Positions 23,834-36,715 are shown, numbered from the stretch's first letter. The stretch: 64,000 nucleotides of DNA from Henricia sp. BOLD:AAB3569 (GCA_037783545.1 JBBELK010000620.1:1054001-1118000); one strand, 5' to 3'. A program made the numbers and translations. The notes: generated by a model not told the origin, from the letters alone.

Positions 23834-24477
23834 AGCATTTGTAAACCATTACATTAAGATGGCGTTCACGTCTAACTTGTAGGCTATCCCATCCCAATTT
23901 GTTAAAAACAAATGAGCTTGATGTTCTTGGTGGAACCTTTAAAATAACTCTTCCAGTCCGATTTAACATAACATCAAGACGTTGCACGTGTGTTTTGGCA
24001 GCATTGCCCCAAACAAGGTCACAATAATCAAATTGTGTAAAAATTAACGACTTGACAAGAAGATTAAGCGTCCTGCATGTGTATTCTGCTGTCATACAAT
24101 TACAAAAAAAGTGATACGAAATTTGATTTTAGAATTATAATTTTAAAAGGTATACCAAAGAACATTTCAGTCTTGCTACCCAGTGCACTCCCACCGCGGA
24201 CGTCCCATTGTTCCTCTTTTTTGTTTGGACTTATTTTTTTTTTGCGACTGCTCTCATTTGTTTTGTACACGATTCCAAATCGCGGATGTCCTTGGCAATC
24301 GCGGACCCTATTGTTCCTATTGTTAAACGTCCACCATTTGAATACAGAAACCCGCGCAACTGTATACAAATTACAAGCGTGAACTTGCATATAGTAATGA
24401 ACATCAACATTAACACAGCTTTGGTATATATGCCTATGGTAAAACTAGGGTAAAGATTATTTTAATACCTATAAAAG

Positions 24478-26510
24478 CCATGGCAGGTCTCAGTGGTTAG
24501 TTGCCATTTTTGTACTAATTGGCGAGGCCTGTTACTTGATTTGAATACATGACCAGGTCTCAGAAGTTAGTTGCCAATTTTGTACTAACTGGCGAGGCCT
24601 GTTACTTGATTTAAATGCATGACCAGGCCTCAGTAGTTAGTTGCCAATTTTGTACTAACTGGCGAGGCCTGTTACTTGATTTAAATGCATGACCAGGTCT
24701 CAGAAGTTAGTTGCCAATTTTGTACTAACTGGCGAGGCCTGTTACTTGATTTAAATGCATGACCAGGCCTCAGTAGTTAGTTGCCAATTTTGTACTAACT
24801 GGCGAGGCCTGTTACTTGATTTGAATACATGACCAGGTCTCAGTGGTTAGTTGCCAATTTTGTACTAACTGGCGAGGCCTGTTACTTGATTTGAATACAT
24901 GACCAGGTCTCAGTGGTTGGTTGCCAATTTTGTACTAACTGGCGAGGCCTGTTAATTGATTTAAATACATGACCAGGCCTCAGTAGTTAGTTGCCAATTT
25001 TGTACTAACTGGCGAGGCCTGTTACTTGATTTAAATGCATGACAGGCCTCAGTGGTTAGTTGCCAATTTTGTACTAACTGGCGAAGCCTGTTACTTGATT
25101 TGAATACATGACCAGGCCTCAGTAGTTAGTTGCCAATTTTGTACTAACTGGCGAGGCCTGTTAATTGATTTAAATACATGACCAGGCCTCAGTGGTTAGT
25201 TGACAATTTGTACTAACTGGCGAGGCCCGTTACTTGATTTAAATGCATGACAGGCCTCAGTGGTTAGTTGCCAATTTTGTACTAACTGGCGAAGCCTGTT
25301 ACTTGATTTGAATACATTACCAGGCCCCAGTAGTTAGTTGCCAATTTTTTACTAACTGGCAAGGCCTGTTACTTAATTTAAATGCATGACCAGGCCTCAG
25401 TGGTTAGTTGCCAATTTTGTACTAACTGGCGAGGCCTGTTAATTGATTTAAATACATGACCAGGCCTCAGTGGTTAGTTGACAATTTGTACTAACTGGCG
25501 AGGCCTGTTACTTGATTTAAATGCATGACCAGGCCTCTGTGGTTAGTTGCCAATTTTGTACTATAACTGGCGAGGCATGTTACTTGATTTAAATGCATGA
25601 CCAGGCCTCCGTGGTTAGTTGCCAACTTTGTACTAACTGGCGAGGCCTGTTACTTGATTTGAATACATGACCAGGCCTCAGTAGTTAGTTGACAATTTTA
25701 TACTAACTGGCGAGGCATGTTACTTGATTTAAATGCATGACCAGGCCTCTGTGGTTAGTTGACATTTTTGTACTATAACTGGCGAGGCATGTTACTTGAT
25801 TTAAATGCATGACAGGCCTCAGTAGTTAGTTGCCAATTTTTTACTAACTGGCGAGGCCTGTTACTTTATTTAAATGCAGGACCGGGCCTCAGTGGTTAGT
25901 TGCCAATTTTGTACTAACTGGCGAAGCCTGTTACTTGATTTAAATGCATGACAGGCCTCAGTAGTTAGTTGCCAATTTTGTACTAACTGGCGAGGCCTGT
26001 TACTTGATTTAAATGCATGAGCAGGCCTCAGTGGTTAGTTGCCAATTTTGTACTAACTGGCGAAGCCTGTTACTTGATTTAAATGCATGACAGGCCTCAG
26101 TAGTTAGTTGCCAATTTTGTACTAACTGGCGAGGCCTGTTACTTGATTTGAATACATGACCAGGTCTCAGTGGTTAGTTGCCAATTTTGTACTAACTGGC
26201 GAGGCATGTTACTTGATTTGAATACATGACCAGGTCTCAGTGGTTAGTTGCCAATTTTGTACTAACTGGCGAGGCCTGTTACTTGATTGAAATGCTTGAC
26301 CAGGCATTATTGGTTAGTTTCCGATTTTGTATACTAACTGGCGAAGCCTGTTACTTGATTTGAATACATGACCAGGCCTCAGTGGTTAGTTGCCAATTTT
26401 GTACTAACTGGCGAGGCCTGTTCCTTGATTGAAATGCATGACCAGGCAGTGGTTAGTTCCTAATTTTGTACTAACTGGCGAGACCTATTACTTGATTTAA
26501 ATAATTATTG
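24478..26510. repeat. 70-bp hairpin satellite, about 29 copies
   Basis: Tandem array with a 70-base unit (69 where GACC reads GAC). Each unit contains AGGCCTC ... AGTTAGT - 12-base loop - ACTAACT ... GAGGCCT, an imperfect stem of about 46 bases with AGGCCT ends. Variants (GAATACAT/AAATGCAT, CGAGGCC/CGAAGCC, GACAATTTG) recur at spacings of about 210 and 280 bases, suggesting blocks of three or four units were copied together. Confidence 0.96.
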
Positions 26511-28158
26511 CACAGTCGTCGAAAATGGATTTCCCGGCGTTAAATACGATGAAATTTTCGATACTATAGTCGGTTGATTATTTCACGCGATAGAAGTGAA
26601 TTTCCGAGACATCACTGGCCAAGCACATAACAATATAGCCAAGAATCTATAGCCGTTCCATCGATCTGATATTCTCTTTTCATCTGGGAGGAATCACGGA
26701 GCGGAACTCTAGCCGTGACATCAACACACGAGCCCCGGGATCCCCCGTCGGATTACTTGGTACACCTCGGGGGCTGTTCCGCGCAAGCACCATGGAAATT
26801 AACTTCTAAAACTCAATAAGGTCGGTGTGTACACAAGAACAGTCAGCCCCTGCAAATTGGTACCAGTGTGGCCTCATAGATTGGGCGGTTTCGCTTCTTG
26901 GTCAAAAATAAAATAAGATAAAGTAGATACTCAAATGCAAACCTGGCTTCCAGTGGATTTAACTGCAAATTGTAGTATTTATGAGAATAGGCCTATACAT
27001 GTATAGGCATTATAACGCTTACCAAATACTTTCATATATGATTTGGTGCATGTACTATGTTTTGAACATACTGATTGTTTTTCTCTATCAAGTTAGAAGA
27101 CCCAACCACAATTGGCTACATGTAGGCCTATTCGGTGTTCACAAATACTCACCGATGTTTTCAACCTTTCTGCAGCAATAGCAACATTTATTACATTTCT
27201 TACGCACCTTGTCAGATGATCGTAATAAAGATGTAAGATAAATGACGGCTGAGTTCCAGGCAGCGAAGCATTTTATCCGAATGGATCCAGCAACCAATAA
27301 TTCAGCCAGCCACATTGGAGTGATAGATGTACAAGCAAAATTAATGTGCGAAGCAACGTCGTGTTTGGGTTTGTATCGAAGATCTCGAGTGCAAAAGGAC
27401 GAAGGTCTCTGGTGACCCATAGCTCAGACTGCATTATTAAAGCTTAGCGCAGATTTCCCTCAGCTGACGTCTTGTGAGGTTTAAGTACTACCGATGGTAA
27501 ATTTTGATCGTCAAATTGTATTTTCTTCATTATTTTTTAAGAGCAATCACCGTTACGGTAAAAACTCGTAAATTCTCTAAAGCTAATGCATCTTTCCAAA
27601 CTATACAATAAATTTACAATTGAAATGGGCCATCCAATAAAGTTAGATATGCTTGGTTTTACGAGTCACAGAGTCGTTCTTTGCTTCGCAAAAAACACTG
27701 CTAATTCCGCCTCAAGACCAACGACAATTCGTCTTGGAATTTACTACTCACGCAAAACAGAAAACAAGCAAGAGATGATTTCAATATTCACCGATCGGAA
27801 GTACTCAAGAAGAGGAATGCGCTCCAGTATTTTAAGTATTTAGGATAGTCTTCGGCGTGGAATCTCGGGAGAATTTAAAATGCGAAATGCGCCATCTTGT
27901 AAAGTAGTTGGTAATTACGACTTTAATCTAGTTACCATAAGAAGTAGACTATAGATCCAATGAATAAAGGGAAGAGAATATATTAAAATATATCAAAGTG
28001 TTGGGATGCAAACAAACAATAATAATTTTGAATTGAAATACCTTACACCGTGGTCATTTAAAGATTTTCAAAATAAAAAAAACATTAATGTCTGGTATGG
28101 ACTTTGTAAGTCAACCACTGTACTAGCCTGCCGAAGTGAATAGCCTACGTCACCTTTT
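26511..28158. other. Intergenic, nothing recognised
   Basis: No exon or repeat family could be supported. The frames present are short and lack motifs. Confidence 0.35.
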
Positions 28159-28278
28159 GTTGGTTGCCTAGGCAATTGGCTCTAAACTAAAAATCACTGA
28201 ACCGTGGCCCTGTGCTTTTGCAATGGACTTTTGCCGACGGCCATGATAGTTTAGAGCCAATTGTCATGGCAACACGTC
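28159..28278. mobile_element. Fold-back element
   Basis: Arms GGCAATTGGCTCTAAACT and AGTTTAGAGCCAATTGTC match, with GGTTGCC and GGCAAC further out. The total is about 120 bases. Confidence 0.8.
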
Positions 28279-28378
28279 ACACTTCGTCTGTCTATATAAA
28301 TTGCAATACTGACGTTTTCGTACCCTCGTATTCTTAGGGAATGATCTAAATGTCCCTACAAGCATGCCCTGGCATCTG

Positions 28379-28865
28379 TTAAAGGCATTATACATCATTG
28401 GTAATCTCGAAAATCCGAAATGTTCACAGATTTACACCTAACTTACACAATATAAACATGATGACCGTAGAAAACTTCCCCTGAAATGGTTTTGTCTGAA
28501 GTGCTATAGTCTTTGAGAAATGAGTAAAACAATTAATTTTCGTCTCATGAGACGAAAATTCAATTCGCCCCAAAACCATTTCGTCCGAGTGCCACTTCGC
28601 CCCAAATTACTTCGTCCAAACACTACATCGCCCAAATGCCACTTCGCCCCAAAACCACTTCGTGCACAGACCGTGGTTCAGGGCGAAGTGGTTTTGGGGC
28701 GAAATGACTGCAGACCCTTTTTGGACTGTTTTTTTAAAAGTTAGACGAAGTACGGAGCTGGATTTTGCTCAGGTTGGTTTTAATCATGCATATCTTCAAT
28801 CACACAGGGGGATAAAACTATTTGTAACAGTTTACCAAATCATGTATAGGCCCTACTATCTTTAA
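28379..28865 (+). mobile_element. TTAA-bounded MITE, family T1
   Basis: Full-length copy with ends TTAAAGGCATTATACATCAT and ACTATCTTTAA, the latter broken by a small GGCC-containing insertion. The inner GGGCGAA-type repeats are shorter than in the 15018 copy. Confidence 0.9.
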
Positions 28866-29782
28866 ACATTATAAAACAAAACAACTTGGAAATGGGAAAG
28901 GAATTTTGATATGGACAATGTTAAGAGTAACTAATTGGAAACCATGTACATGAATTGTATGTATACTCGTATTATGGTTTTCGCCAGTGGGGGAGGTATT
29001 TTGCAAAAAAAAATGCTTTTATTTTAATCTGCCCATTTTACGTTTTGAAATTGTGATTTTGCAATTTGCATGACCACCACTCAAAAAGCCACTTTACATC
29101 AGATATTTCCTCCTTTTTATCTGGGCACTATTCTTATATTTCGAAGACGGTAACTAATATGGATGGAGCTGTTTGGGCGTCCGCATTTCTCCAAGACTCT
29201 GATAATTCCCCAACTTAAATATCTGCACGTACAGGGACAGTGATGGCTCAAATACGTTAGTAGGACGCGTGCTCAATGTACTCCGTGCCAAAAAGGACAG
29301 CGCATGCGCCAGAGTTGCCGCGCTGCGTTCATCAAACCATCTATAGGCATGCGCACTTCGTTAGAGTGCAATCACAGCACGGGACATGAATGTTCATAAC
29401 TGGATGCCGTAATCCGCCTTTCTGCACGTTGATTCTATCATGGGGAAGCAAGCGGCACTCCGGGCTATTGACTAGAAATGAGTGGCCTTATTTATTTCAT
29501 CCCAAATGCCTCAATATAGGCAAGGTCGCGGAGAAGGTAGGGTAAGCCGGCCGCGGGTAACAGAAAGGTTTCCTAATCAATCACGTGTCTTACCGATTGA
29601 AGAATCGAGGGTCTACGTGGAATATTGGATGCATCTGATTCAGTAGATATGCGCACCTTTGAGCTATGTTTTTATCAACTACACGTCCCGCCAAAATTAA
29701 GTCCAAACTCCCCCGATTAAGATTTGATTCACTTGACACGTCTGCTAGCAATTTGCGCATCGGCGATTGTTTGTCAGCTTCC
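28866..29782. other. Intergenic, nothing recognised
   Basis: No gene, RNA or repeat could be supported in this stretch. Confidence 0.35.
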
Positions 29783-30231
29783 TTAAAGTTGCACTGCCCG
29801 TGTTTTGGCCGATTTGGGCGTCAAATTTTTTTTAAAAGATAAATAGGTATTTTTCTAGAATAGAAAAAGTTATCAGCTTTCATTTGGTACCAAGAACGCA
29901 AAAATCCGTCAAGGATTAATGCCAGTCGATTAAAAACAAGAAATTATTAAATGGCTGGCAGGTCATTTAATCGACAGGGTTATGACGTAAATGTACATGT
30001 GCGCGTACATGTGTACATTGTACACATAATATGTACATATGAGCGTACGCGCACATGTACAACATGTGAAGCACGTTTCAAGAAAAAGGCTTGTATCTCC
30101 AATTCCCGACGTCGGAAATGTAAGTTTTTGATATTTTTCGTTACAGAGACACGTAAGCTTTCTAAATTCGTTCGCTTGTGTAAAAATTTTTTTTTAATCC
30201 TTTCACCGAAACACGGGCAATGCAACTTTAA
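29783..30231. mobile_element. TTAA-bounded MITE, family T3
   Basis: Full-length copy; the ends TTAAAGTTGCACTGCCCG and GGGCAATGCAACTTTAA are slightly diverged. The central palindrome is intact (30000-30062). Confidence 0.9.
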
Positions 30232-31644
30232 GTTACGTTCCGTGTCATTAATTTCGTTACTTGAGCTATTCGTTGCCAAATTTCATATTTAAGCAATCAT
30301 CGTTAATTAGTCGATCCGAGTGAATTGGTGCTTCAAACCTGAGGTATACCGTATTGGGTAATTACCTCCCGATTTCCTAACATTCCAAATTCCTCTAATC
30401 CCATCCGCATGCAGCTTTTGGCGTTGGCACTGACTATCAACACGACCTTTGCACACCATACGCGCTTGACCGAGTTAGTAAGATCGCATTTATATCACAT
30501 CGAATGACTTTCAATATGCCTAATTTGCTATCGATTTCAAAGAACGCGGCCGTCTTAAAATCCCAGATTTATTTTATGCAGGAAACACGATATAGACCCG
30601 ACAGGATATGTTTACAGTTGTGGTCTCGACTGTCGGTGCTTAGTTTAATAATCTAAAACAAAACCAATGCAGACAACTTTAATAAAGTACAAATAAAATA
30701 TCAGATATTTGAGAAGACACGAGCGATGTGTTTAGTCTACGAGACGTGATGCTGTATACTAGTCCAGGAGGTCTGTATAGCGATTTACTCAGACACGCAC
30801 ATGGGCAGTCACTGTCCAATGTGAAATATAAGATAAACACACTGATTGAATTTGCAGTTATTTGCTCTCTTTCGAATTGAATTATCTCAATTGGTTCATT
30901 GCATTATTAGCTAGCTGCACGTGCATATCGCTACCTGCGATGGGGGAACGGTCACAGTAACACCTCATGATTTCGTTATGATGTGCACGGGAACGCACTT
31001 TGCCAGGACCTCGTGTATACTGTGGCATCGTTAGCCACGGATGGCTGGTTTGCTTGTGTATCGTTTAACTGACTGTGGGGATACCTAATTGGCCGTTTGG
31101 GAGTCGATTCACATTGGCAAAGGTGTGGTGTGCGGTATTGCAGAAACTAATTTTCAAGGCTTGAAACGTCTGCACCAAAAAGGAAGGCAAAAGCTTTTGT
31201 GCATCTTTTTGATATTTTGCAGCCTATGCCCTGGCCAAATATACCTTTATCACGGTGCGTCCATCTTTGTCTTGTTCCCCATGCCCACTGCATAGTACGT
31301 GTACGTGTCGGGCATGATAAGTGCGTGTACATGTGCGTGTGCGTGTCTGCGCGATAGCGCGTGCAGTGTTCCGTTGTTGTTTTAAGAGAATCAATGTCCC
31401 GCTGCGCGTTTTCTTGATCGCACCGCGCGCATGTCATTGTGATGCACACAATGAACATTTTCATTACGGGGCCAAACTATTTTATTTCGGCAAGCCTCGC
31501 TTTGGTTACGTGCATTTTAATAGGGGAAAAGGGAAGATGGCCGCACCGTGATAATGGTCTATTGACGTAATACATTGAAAAAAGAAACTGACAGCAGTTG
31601 AGTTGTGTCTAATGACCACTGCAGGGGTTATAATGTTGTAGAGC
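30232..31644. other. Intergenic, nothing recognised
   Basis: A GT-rich patch at about 31295-31370 (CGTGTACGTGTCGGG, GTGCGTGTGCGTGTC) is low complexity. No exon could be supported. Confidence 0.35.
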
Positions 31645-32301
31645 ATGGCTTGCATGAATACCTTGCATAATAGATACGTATCTCATGACAGCATTCTCAA
31701 TAAATGTCTAAAAAGAGCTGCACGAATGATCTTAAAATGCGCCTCCCTCACCCCTTCAGCGGATATGTTTGCTAGACTGAACAGGGTCCCTTTTTCTGAA
31801 AGAGTTAAATGTGAAAAGGCTATTCTTGTTTTTAAATGTCTAAACAACATGACCCCCTCGTACATGACGAACCTCTTTACCCCATTTACACCGATTCGTG
31901 AAACGCGACAATCAACTAATAAGGTTCAATTAGTCAAAAAAGAATCTTATGCCAAAAGTTTCGTTATGACCGGTGCAAACATATGGAATAGCCTGCCTGA
32001 ACAACATTTAAACGAGAACTACGAAAAAACCTTGCTGGGTGATTTGGTTGTAAATTACTAATTAATTTTGTGATACTAGTTTAATTTTTGGAATGTTTTA
32101 TTGGTACATTATTTGTAACTGTAATATTAATATATTAAGATGTATTTTGTTTGTCACTTGTTCCTTTGAATTTAATTTTAATTGTTTTTATGTAATAATT
32201 TATGTACGCATGCGCGCAGGGCCCCAATGGAAACCAGTTTTTAACTGTTTGGGCATATACCCATAAAGAAATGGTATAAATAAATAAATAAATAAATAAA
32301 T
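31645..32301 (+). mobile_element. 5'-truncated LINE, reverse transcriptase C-terminal part
   Basis: An open frame of 138 codons (31645-32061) matches the C-terminus of CR1/L2-like LINE proteins: HDSILNKCLKRAARMIL, RVPFSERVKCEKAILVFKCL, NNMTPSYMTNLF, GANIWNSLPEQHL. A 3' UTR follows, and the element ends in (AAAT)n at 32279-32301. The endonuclease and catalytic RT core are absent. It has no stop or frameshift across the piece, so it is younger than the relic at 22450-24095. Confidence 0.88.
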
Positions 32302-33169
32302 ACGCGCTATATAAGACGACACCGTGACTATCGCTATTGGAAATCGTAAACAATTTTACGAGAAAGGGTTTTGCGTTGACGTAGGCATAACAGGGATACG
32401 TAATTTTGGTAAACTTTCCACATAATAAATCTCATAATATATAATAATAATATAAGGCTCAGTCAAGGGGCGACTGGGATTGATTGCCGGCCGCCTTTTG
32501 GGATGACCAACCGTCTTAAAGAAAGATAATAGTTAGAGTTCAACTTGGTGCCCACCAAACTCGTGTGTCGTCAGGCATGGCCTATACGTGCTACTCAGAG
32601 AACGTCTGGTGACGATTGTTACGGGTCGAACGTGGCATTTTGTACGTTTACCGCGAGCAAAAAGCGGAAATCCTTGCAAATAGACCGCTTCGATCCTTAT
32701 GGCGTCAGGGGATAGATCCATGTATCTTCATGGGACAGATTTAATCCGCTTGAAATTGAAAGATTTGATAAGTACCGGTGTTTTGGGGAATATCCTTGAT
32801 GCTTGGGTTGATTTTCAGGGTCGAATTCGTCCTTTCATCGGTGTGATTTTGATAGATCTGTTCGTTAATATTTGATCAAAAACTGCGCATTTTCAAGGCA
32901 TTAAGCCGTCAATTTGATGCCGGTAGAGGGCGTGTCGGCACGCCTGTAATGGATTACTGGCGTGTGTTGACGATATTTATCACACGATCGCGTGGTTCTA
33001 ATCAGCGACCGTTTCCGCCTGCTACGGAAGGGCCTTGTCACTAGGTATCAGTCAACGTATCTCGGCCGTGACGAGCGGGGAATAGACCGTGACAATTACG
33101 ACACAGTACACGTATCACGTGACAGGGAATCAGCAATTATTTACTGTCTCGCAATAAACAAGATACATC
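32302..33169. other. Intergenic, nothing recognised
   Basis: No exon, RNA gene or repeat could be supported. Confidence 0.35.
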
Positions 33170-33539
33170 TTAAAGGAGCGTGACCAGAGTTTCTGGAAAA
33201 TAGTTTTTGATGTAACTTACCAATATTATCAAGTAACTCCCATACACACCTCCCATGTCCCAAAAACCCGAAAACATTCGCAATTTCCAGTAAAAAAATG
33301 AACAAAACTATCGAGTCGGCTTTTAGCGGATAAACGTTGATATATACTGGAAAATTAGTTTACAAATAATCGGTGGATTTTCGACGATATCCTCGGAAAT
33401 ATGCGGCCTAGAAGCGCGGGAGTTTCAGTTTCGTAATCAGAAAGATATAACGGATGTTATGATATAAAAATCTCATGACCCATAAGGTAAGTCCCGGGGA
33501 GTTATGGGTAAAAAAAGTGATCTGGTCACACTCCTTTAA
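33170..33539. mobile_element. TTAA-bounded MITE, family T2
   Basis: Nearly identical to 5605-5976 with only scattered differences and small indels. The high identity across 28 kb suggests fairly recent movement. Confidence 0.9.
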
Positions 33540-33818
33540 TCAAGTGGCGCAACTTTTCAACAAACAAGTGTTATCTTTGAAGTTTGTTATTGGCGCGTTG
33601 CGTCAAAGCTATAGAACCATTTCGAAATATTTAACGACGCCGTTGTTATACGTTGTCCTAAAATATGTAAAAATCAAATCAACATATTTTAAGTATAAAG
33701 TCAGAAAATTTTCGCCAAGAGTTTGTCATGTCGTTTTCGCGGGATTTAATGTCAATGTATTACCCGGTTTGGAGGTTTGCAAATACGAATCCGGAAAAAA
33801 GACTACGGAGTCTCACAT

Positions 33819-34317
33819 TTAAAGGTAGAATAGGCCTACATGATTGGTATCTCGACGAATCAGAAATGTTCACAGATTTACACATAACTTACACAATATA
33901 GCCTAAACACGATGACGGTAGAAAACCTCCCCTGAAATGGTTTTGTCTGAAGTGCTATAGTCTTTGAGAAATGAGCAAACATTGTTTTCGTCTCGCGAGA
34001 CTTAAATTCATTTCGCACAAAAACCACCTCGCCCTAGACCACTTCGCCCTGAAGCACTTCACCCAAAGGCCATTTCGCCCCAAACCACCTCGTCCAAACA
34101 CTACCTTGCCCAAATGCCACTTCGCCCCAAAACAACTTCGTGCACAGGCTGTGGATGGTTCAGGGCGAAGTGGTTTTGGGGCGAGGTGTTTTTAAAAAAG
34201 TTAGACGAAGTACGCAGCTGGTTTTTGCTCAGGTTGGTTTTAATCATGCATACCTTCAATCACACAGGGGGATGAAACTATTTCTAACGGTTTACCAATC
34301 ATGTATACTAGCTTTAA
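33819..34317 (+). mobile_element. TTAA-bounded MITE, family T1
   Basis: Full-length copy from TTAAAGGTAGAATAGGCC to GTATACTAGCTTTAA. Its GGGCGAA-type core is more diverged than in the other copies. Confidence 0.88.
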
Positions 34318-35016
34318 GTCAACACACATACGTGAATCCTGTCGGATGGTTTAGCGACATTCTGACGGCGATATCTTGACATCCGACATGCAGAGTTCGA
34401 TAAAAATGGTTACACAATGAAAGTGACACTATCCCGTCAGTATACCAACCCTAATTAAACCTGGGCTACCTTATACGACCACGCGATATTATTTACCCTG
34501 CATAAATTGCTAGATTTATTCCTTTGCTCTGCGCACACCTATAGCTCGTGTTTTGTGTTCACGGATGATCAGTGCCGGGGGCTCAGAGTTTATCTTTCCA
34601 CTCAGTAATATTTTTTTCTTCGGTTGTTTTTCCTTGCGAGGGAGCGGCATAGCTGTATTAACAGGAAACATGAAGCCCGGGTTAATATCCGGTGGGGAAG
34701 GAATTGGCTGAGGATTAAGGTGGCTCTTTTCAATTTACTCGCTGATGTCAGAAAGATGGGGTTTTCTGGATGTGCACGAAGACACATTGCTTTTGCCTGT
34801 TGCACGCCAAAGCAATATCGAGTCTGGCTCAATAAGCGATACACTCATGTAATGCACTAAAACTGTATTCTTGGGAAAAAATGAAACTTACTGTTAGATT
34901 TTAAAAAGCAAGCATTACGAAATTCAACTGTGACCAACAAGGCGACACGATTAAACCATCGATTTATATACACTGGATGAACAACGACGCTAAAATTGAA
35001 GCCACCGCCCGCCATT
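34318..35016. other. Intergenic, nothing recognised
   Basis: No gene or repeat could be supported. Confidence 0.35.
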
Positions 35017-35150
35017 GTACCCCACCAAAAACAATGCCTTGCCTAGACTGGTCATATGTGTCTTCACTAGTCTACATCATGTGTTAAGTGGAATGCAAGC
35101 GATCGCATGGACCGGTGAGCAGTCTAGGCCAAGCATTGTTCGTGGGGTAC
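35017..35150. mobile_element. Fold-back element
   Basis: Arms GTACCCCACCAAAAACAATG and CATTGTTCGTGGGGTAC, extended by TTGCCTAGACT and AGTCTAGGCC, enclose a short centre. Confidence 0.82.
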
Positions 35151-35349
35151 ACTGGTGGCCAGCGCGTGTCTTCAATTCTCGTATTTAGCCAACTGCTATT
35201 GCATACTTCACCCGGTGTATATATATATCGATGGATTAAACCCTGGGGTAATCCATTCATCCGTAAACCGGTACACAGGCGATGGATCTAGTACACTAAA
35301 AATTACTGAACTGTGTATACCTGTGCTTTAGCAAAAGATTCTTCAGCCC

Positions 35350-35766
35350 AAGGGCGTGTTTGTTTCATGACAGATCCGAATCCAGATCCCGGGTTGTTTT
35401 ACCGCGCAGAAACAAACGAAACTGCTCTCAACTCGGATCTCAAATCACGTGAATTGCAATTTATTTACCAAATTTGTCAAATTTCTGTTCCAAATTTCTC
35501 CCACGACATTTATCGTAAATAAACAAGCATCCTAAATGTGTGTTGCCTCTTAAAAGTGAAACGATATTTCTCTATATATACGTCTCTGGTTTTACTCACA
35601 CAAAAATCTTCGCGATGTTTACGTCGCCATTTTGGATCTAGCGCTGAACCATCTCTCGAGAAGGATTGCACAGATCACAGATCTCGATCAGAATATGCGC
35701 GAAGTGAACGAGTTCACCTTGGATCTGCGCAGATCTGAATCCGGATCCGTCCGAAACAAACACGGC
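35350..35766. mobile_element. Inverted-repeat element, long form
   Basis: The ends GGGCGTGTTTGTTTC and GAAACAAACACG are inverted, with GATCCGAATCCAGATCC-type repeats just inside. A shorter derivative is at 45732-45891, which lacks the middle part (about 35465-35715). Confidence 0.82.
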
Positions 35767-36130
35767 TCAAAATTCAAAACTTAGAACCGATTACTATGAT
35801 CACAATGGCAACCATGCACTCACTCTTTGGATGCCCACTGCACTGCCAAATTTGAGCGGGAAACTGTTAATTTAAAAAGACAACAATCAACCCAACCCTC
35901 GTAGCTTTTTGCTAGTGTCTACAAAAATGTCCGGCACTTTGGACAAATTGGCAGGCGGAGGACAGACATAACTGTGTCTGTACGTAATTGAATTGCCGGA
36001 ATTGGGATCAGATAGGAATTAGTGACCCCTTTTAGCGGCTTAGTTTTGACATGAATGAGAGCGGGAAAAATGGCGCGCATAGCAACCCGCTAACCTTATT
36101 ATACAACGAAAACAGTTTCCCTGAACAACA

Positions 36131-36153
36131 CCCCCCCCCCCCCCCCCCCCCCC
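36131..36153. repeat. Poly-C tract (23 bases)
   Basis: Uninterrupted run of 23 C followed by ACCCC. Length in the assembly may be inexact. Confidence 0.95.
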
Positions 36154-36592
36154 ACCCCAACAAAGACACTCATAACTCTCAATTTTCGAAGTGGTTGACC
36201 GAAATATTCCCTGAGTTGAGTCTAATTTGGTGTTCATCTCGTCTTGGTTCCGTATACCCATTACAGAGTTATACAGAGTTCAAGCTGCGGCCCGGTGAAC
36301 GTCCGCGCGTTTTTAGGTACCATGCGAATGCGATCAAGTATAATGTACATTGCCCAACGCGCCATGGACGATATTGTTTTTAGAAGTCTGCATACGATGA
36401 AACGAACCAACTACAGTAACGTTCCTTTTAATCTGGATTAAAACATTTAAAATTGACGTCCATCTAAAATCGACATGATGAATAAAAGTCACGTGCAAGG
36501 CAGTCGGGCTCTCTCACAGATATCCATTAAAAGCTATATATAAGAAACGGAGGCCGTACGCCCATAACCGCGCCTTCTCATTAGCATAGTTT

Positions 36593-36715
36593 TGGGCACC
36601 TTCATTTGCATAGTTTTGGGCACCTTCATTTGCATAGTTTTTGGACAACATTTGCATATTTCTGGGCCATTTGCATAATTTTGGGCACCTCATTTGCATC
36701 ATGGTTTTGGGCATT
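36593..36715. repeat. Short minisatellite carrying five octamer motifs
   Basis: Degenerate units of roughly 24 bases (TAGTTTTGGGCACCTTC + ATTTGCAT). ATTTGCAT, the octamer bound by POU/Oct proteins, occurs five times without change although the rest of the unit varies. Confidence 0.85.

Larger units (their letters stand above)
22450..24095 (-). mobile_element. LINE 3' relic (reverse transcriptase C-terminus), interrupted twice
   Basis: Read on the - strand, 24095-23834 encodes a LINE C-terminal region (LIFTQFDYCDLVWGNA, HVQRLDVMLNRTGRVIL, VMVYKCLM). The match continues at 22998-22942 (VPTYLSSLFSYVSEQHS) and 22798-22608 (CLPCPRTEFGKRTFQFRG, QSWNKLS, SLNTFKEHL). A 3' UTR and a TTTA-rich tail, (TAAA)n on the - strand, follow near 22450-22490. 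Two later insertions break the frame (22799-22941 and 23000-23833). It resembles CR1/L2-type LINEs; the endonuclease and RT core are absent. Confidence 0.85.

Noticed and set aside
24478-26510. Possible CRISPR-like array
   Set aside because: Whole 70-base unit repeats with no unique spacers, and the genome is eukaryotic; it is a satellite.
36051-36383. 110-codon frame starting next to GCGGGAAAAATGGCGCGC
   Set aside because: The frame is carried by a poly-C run (proline stretch); no coding signature.
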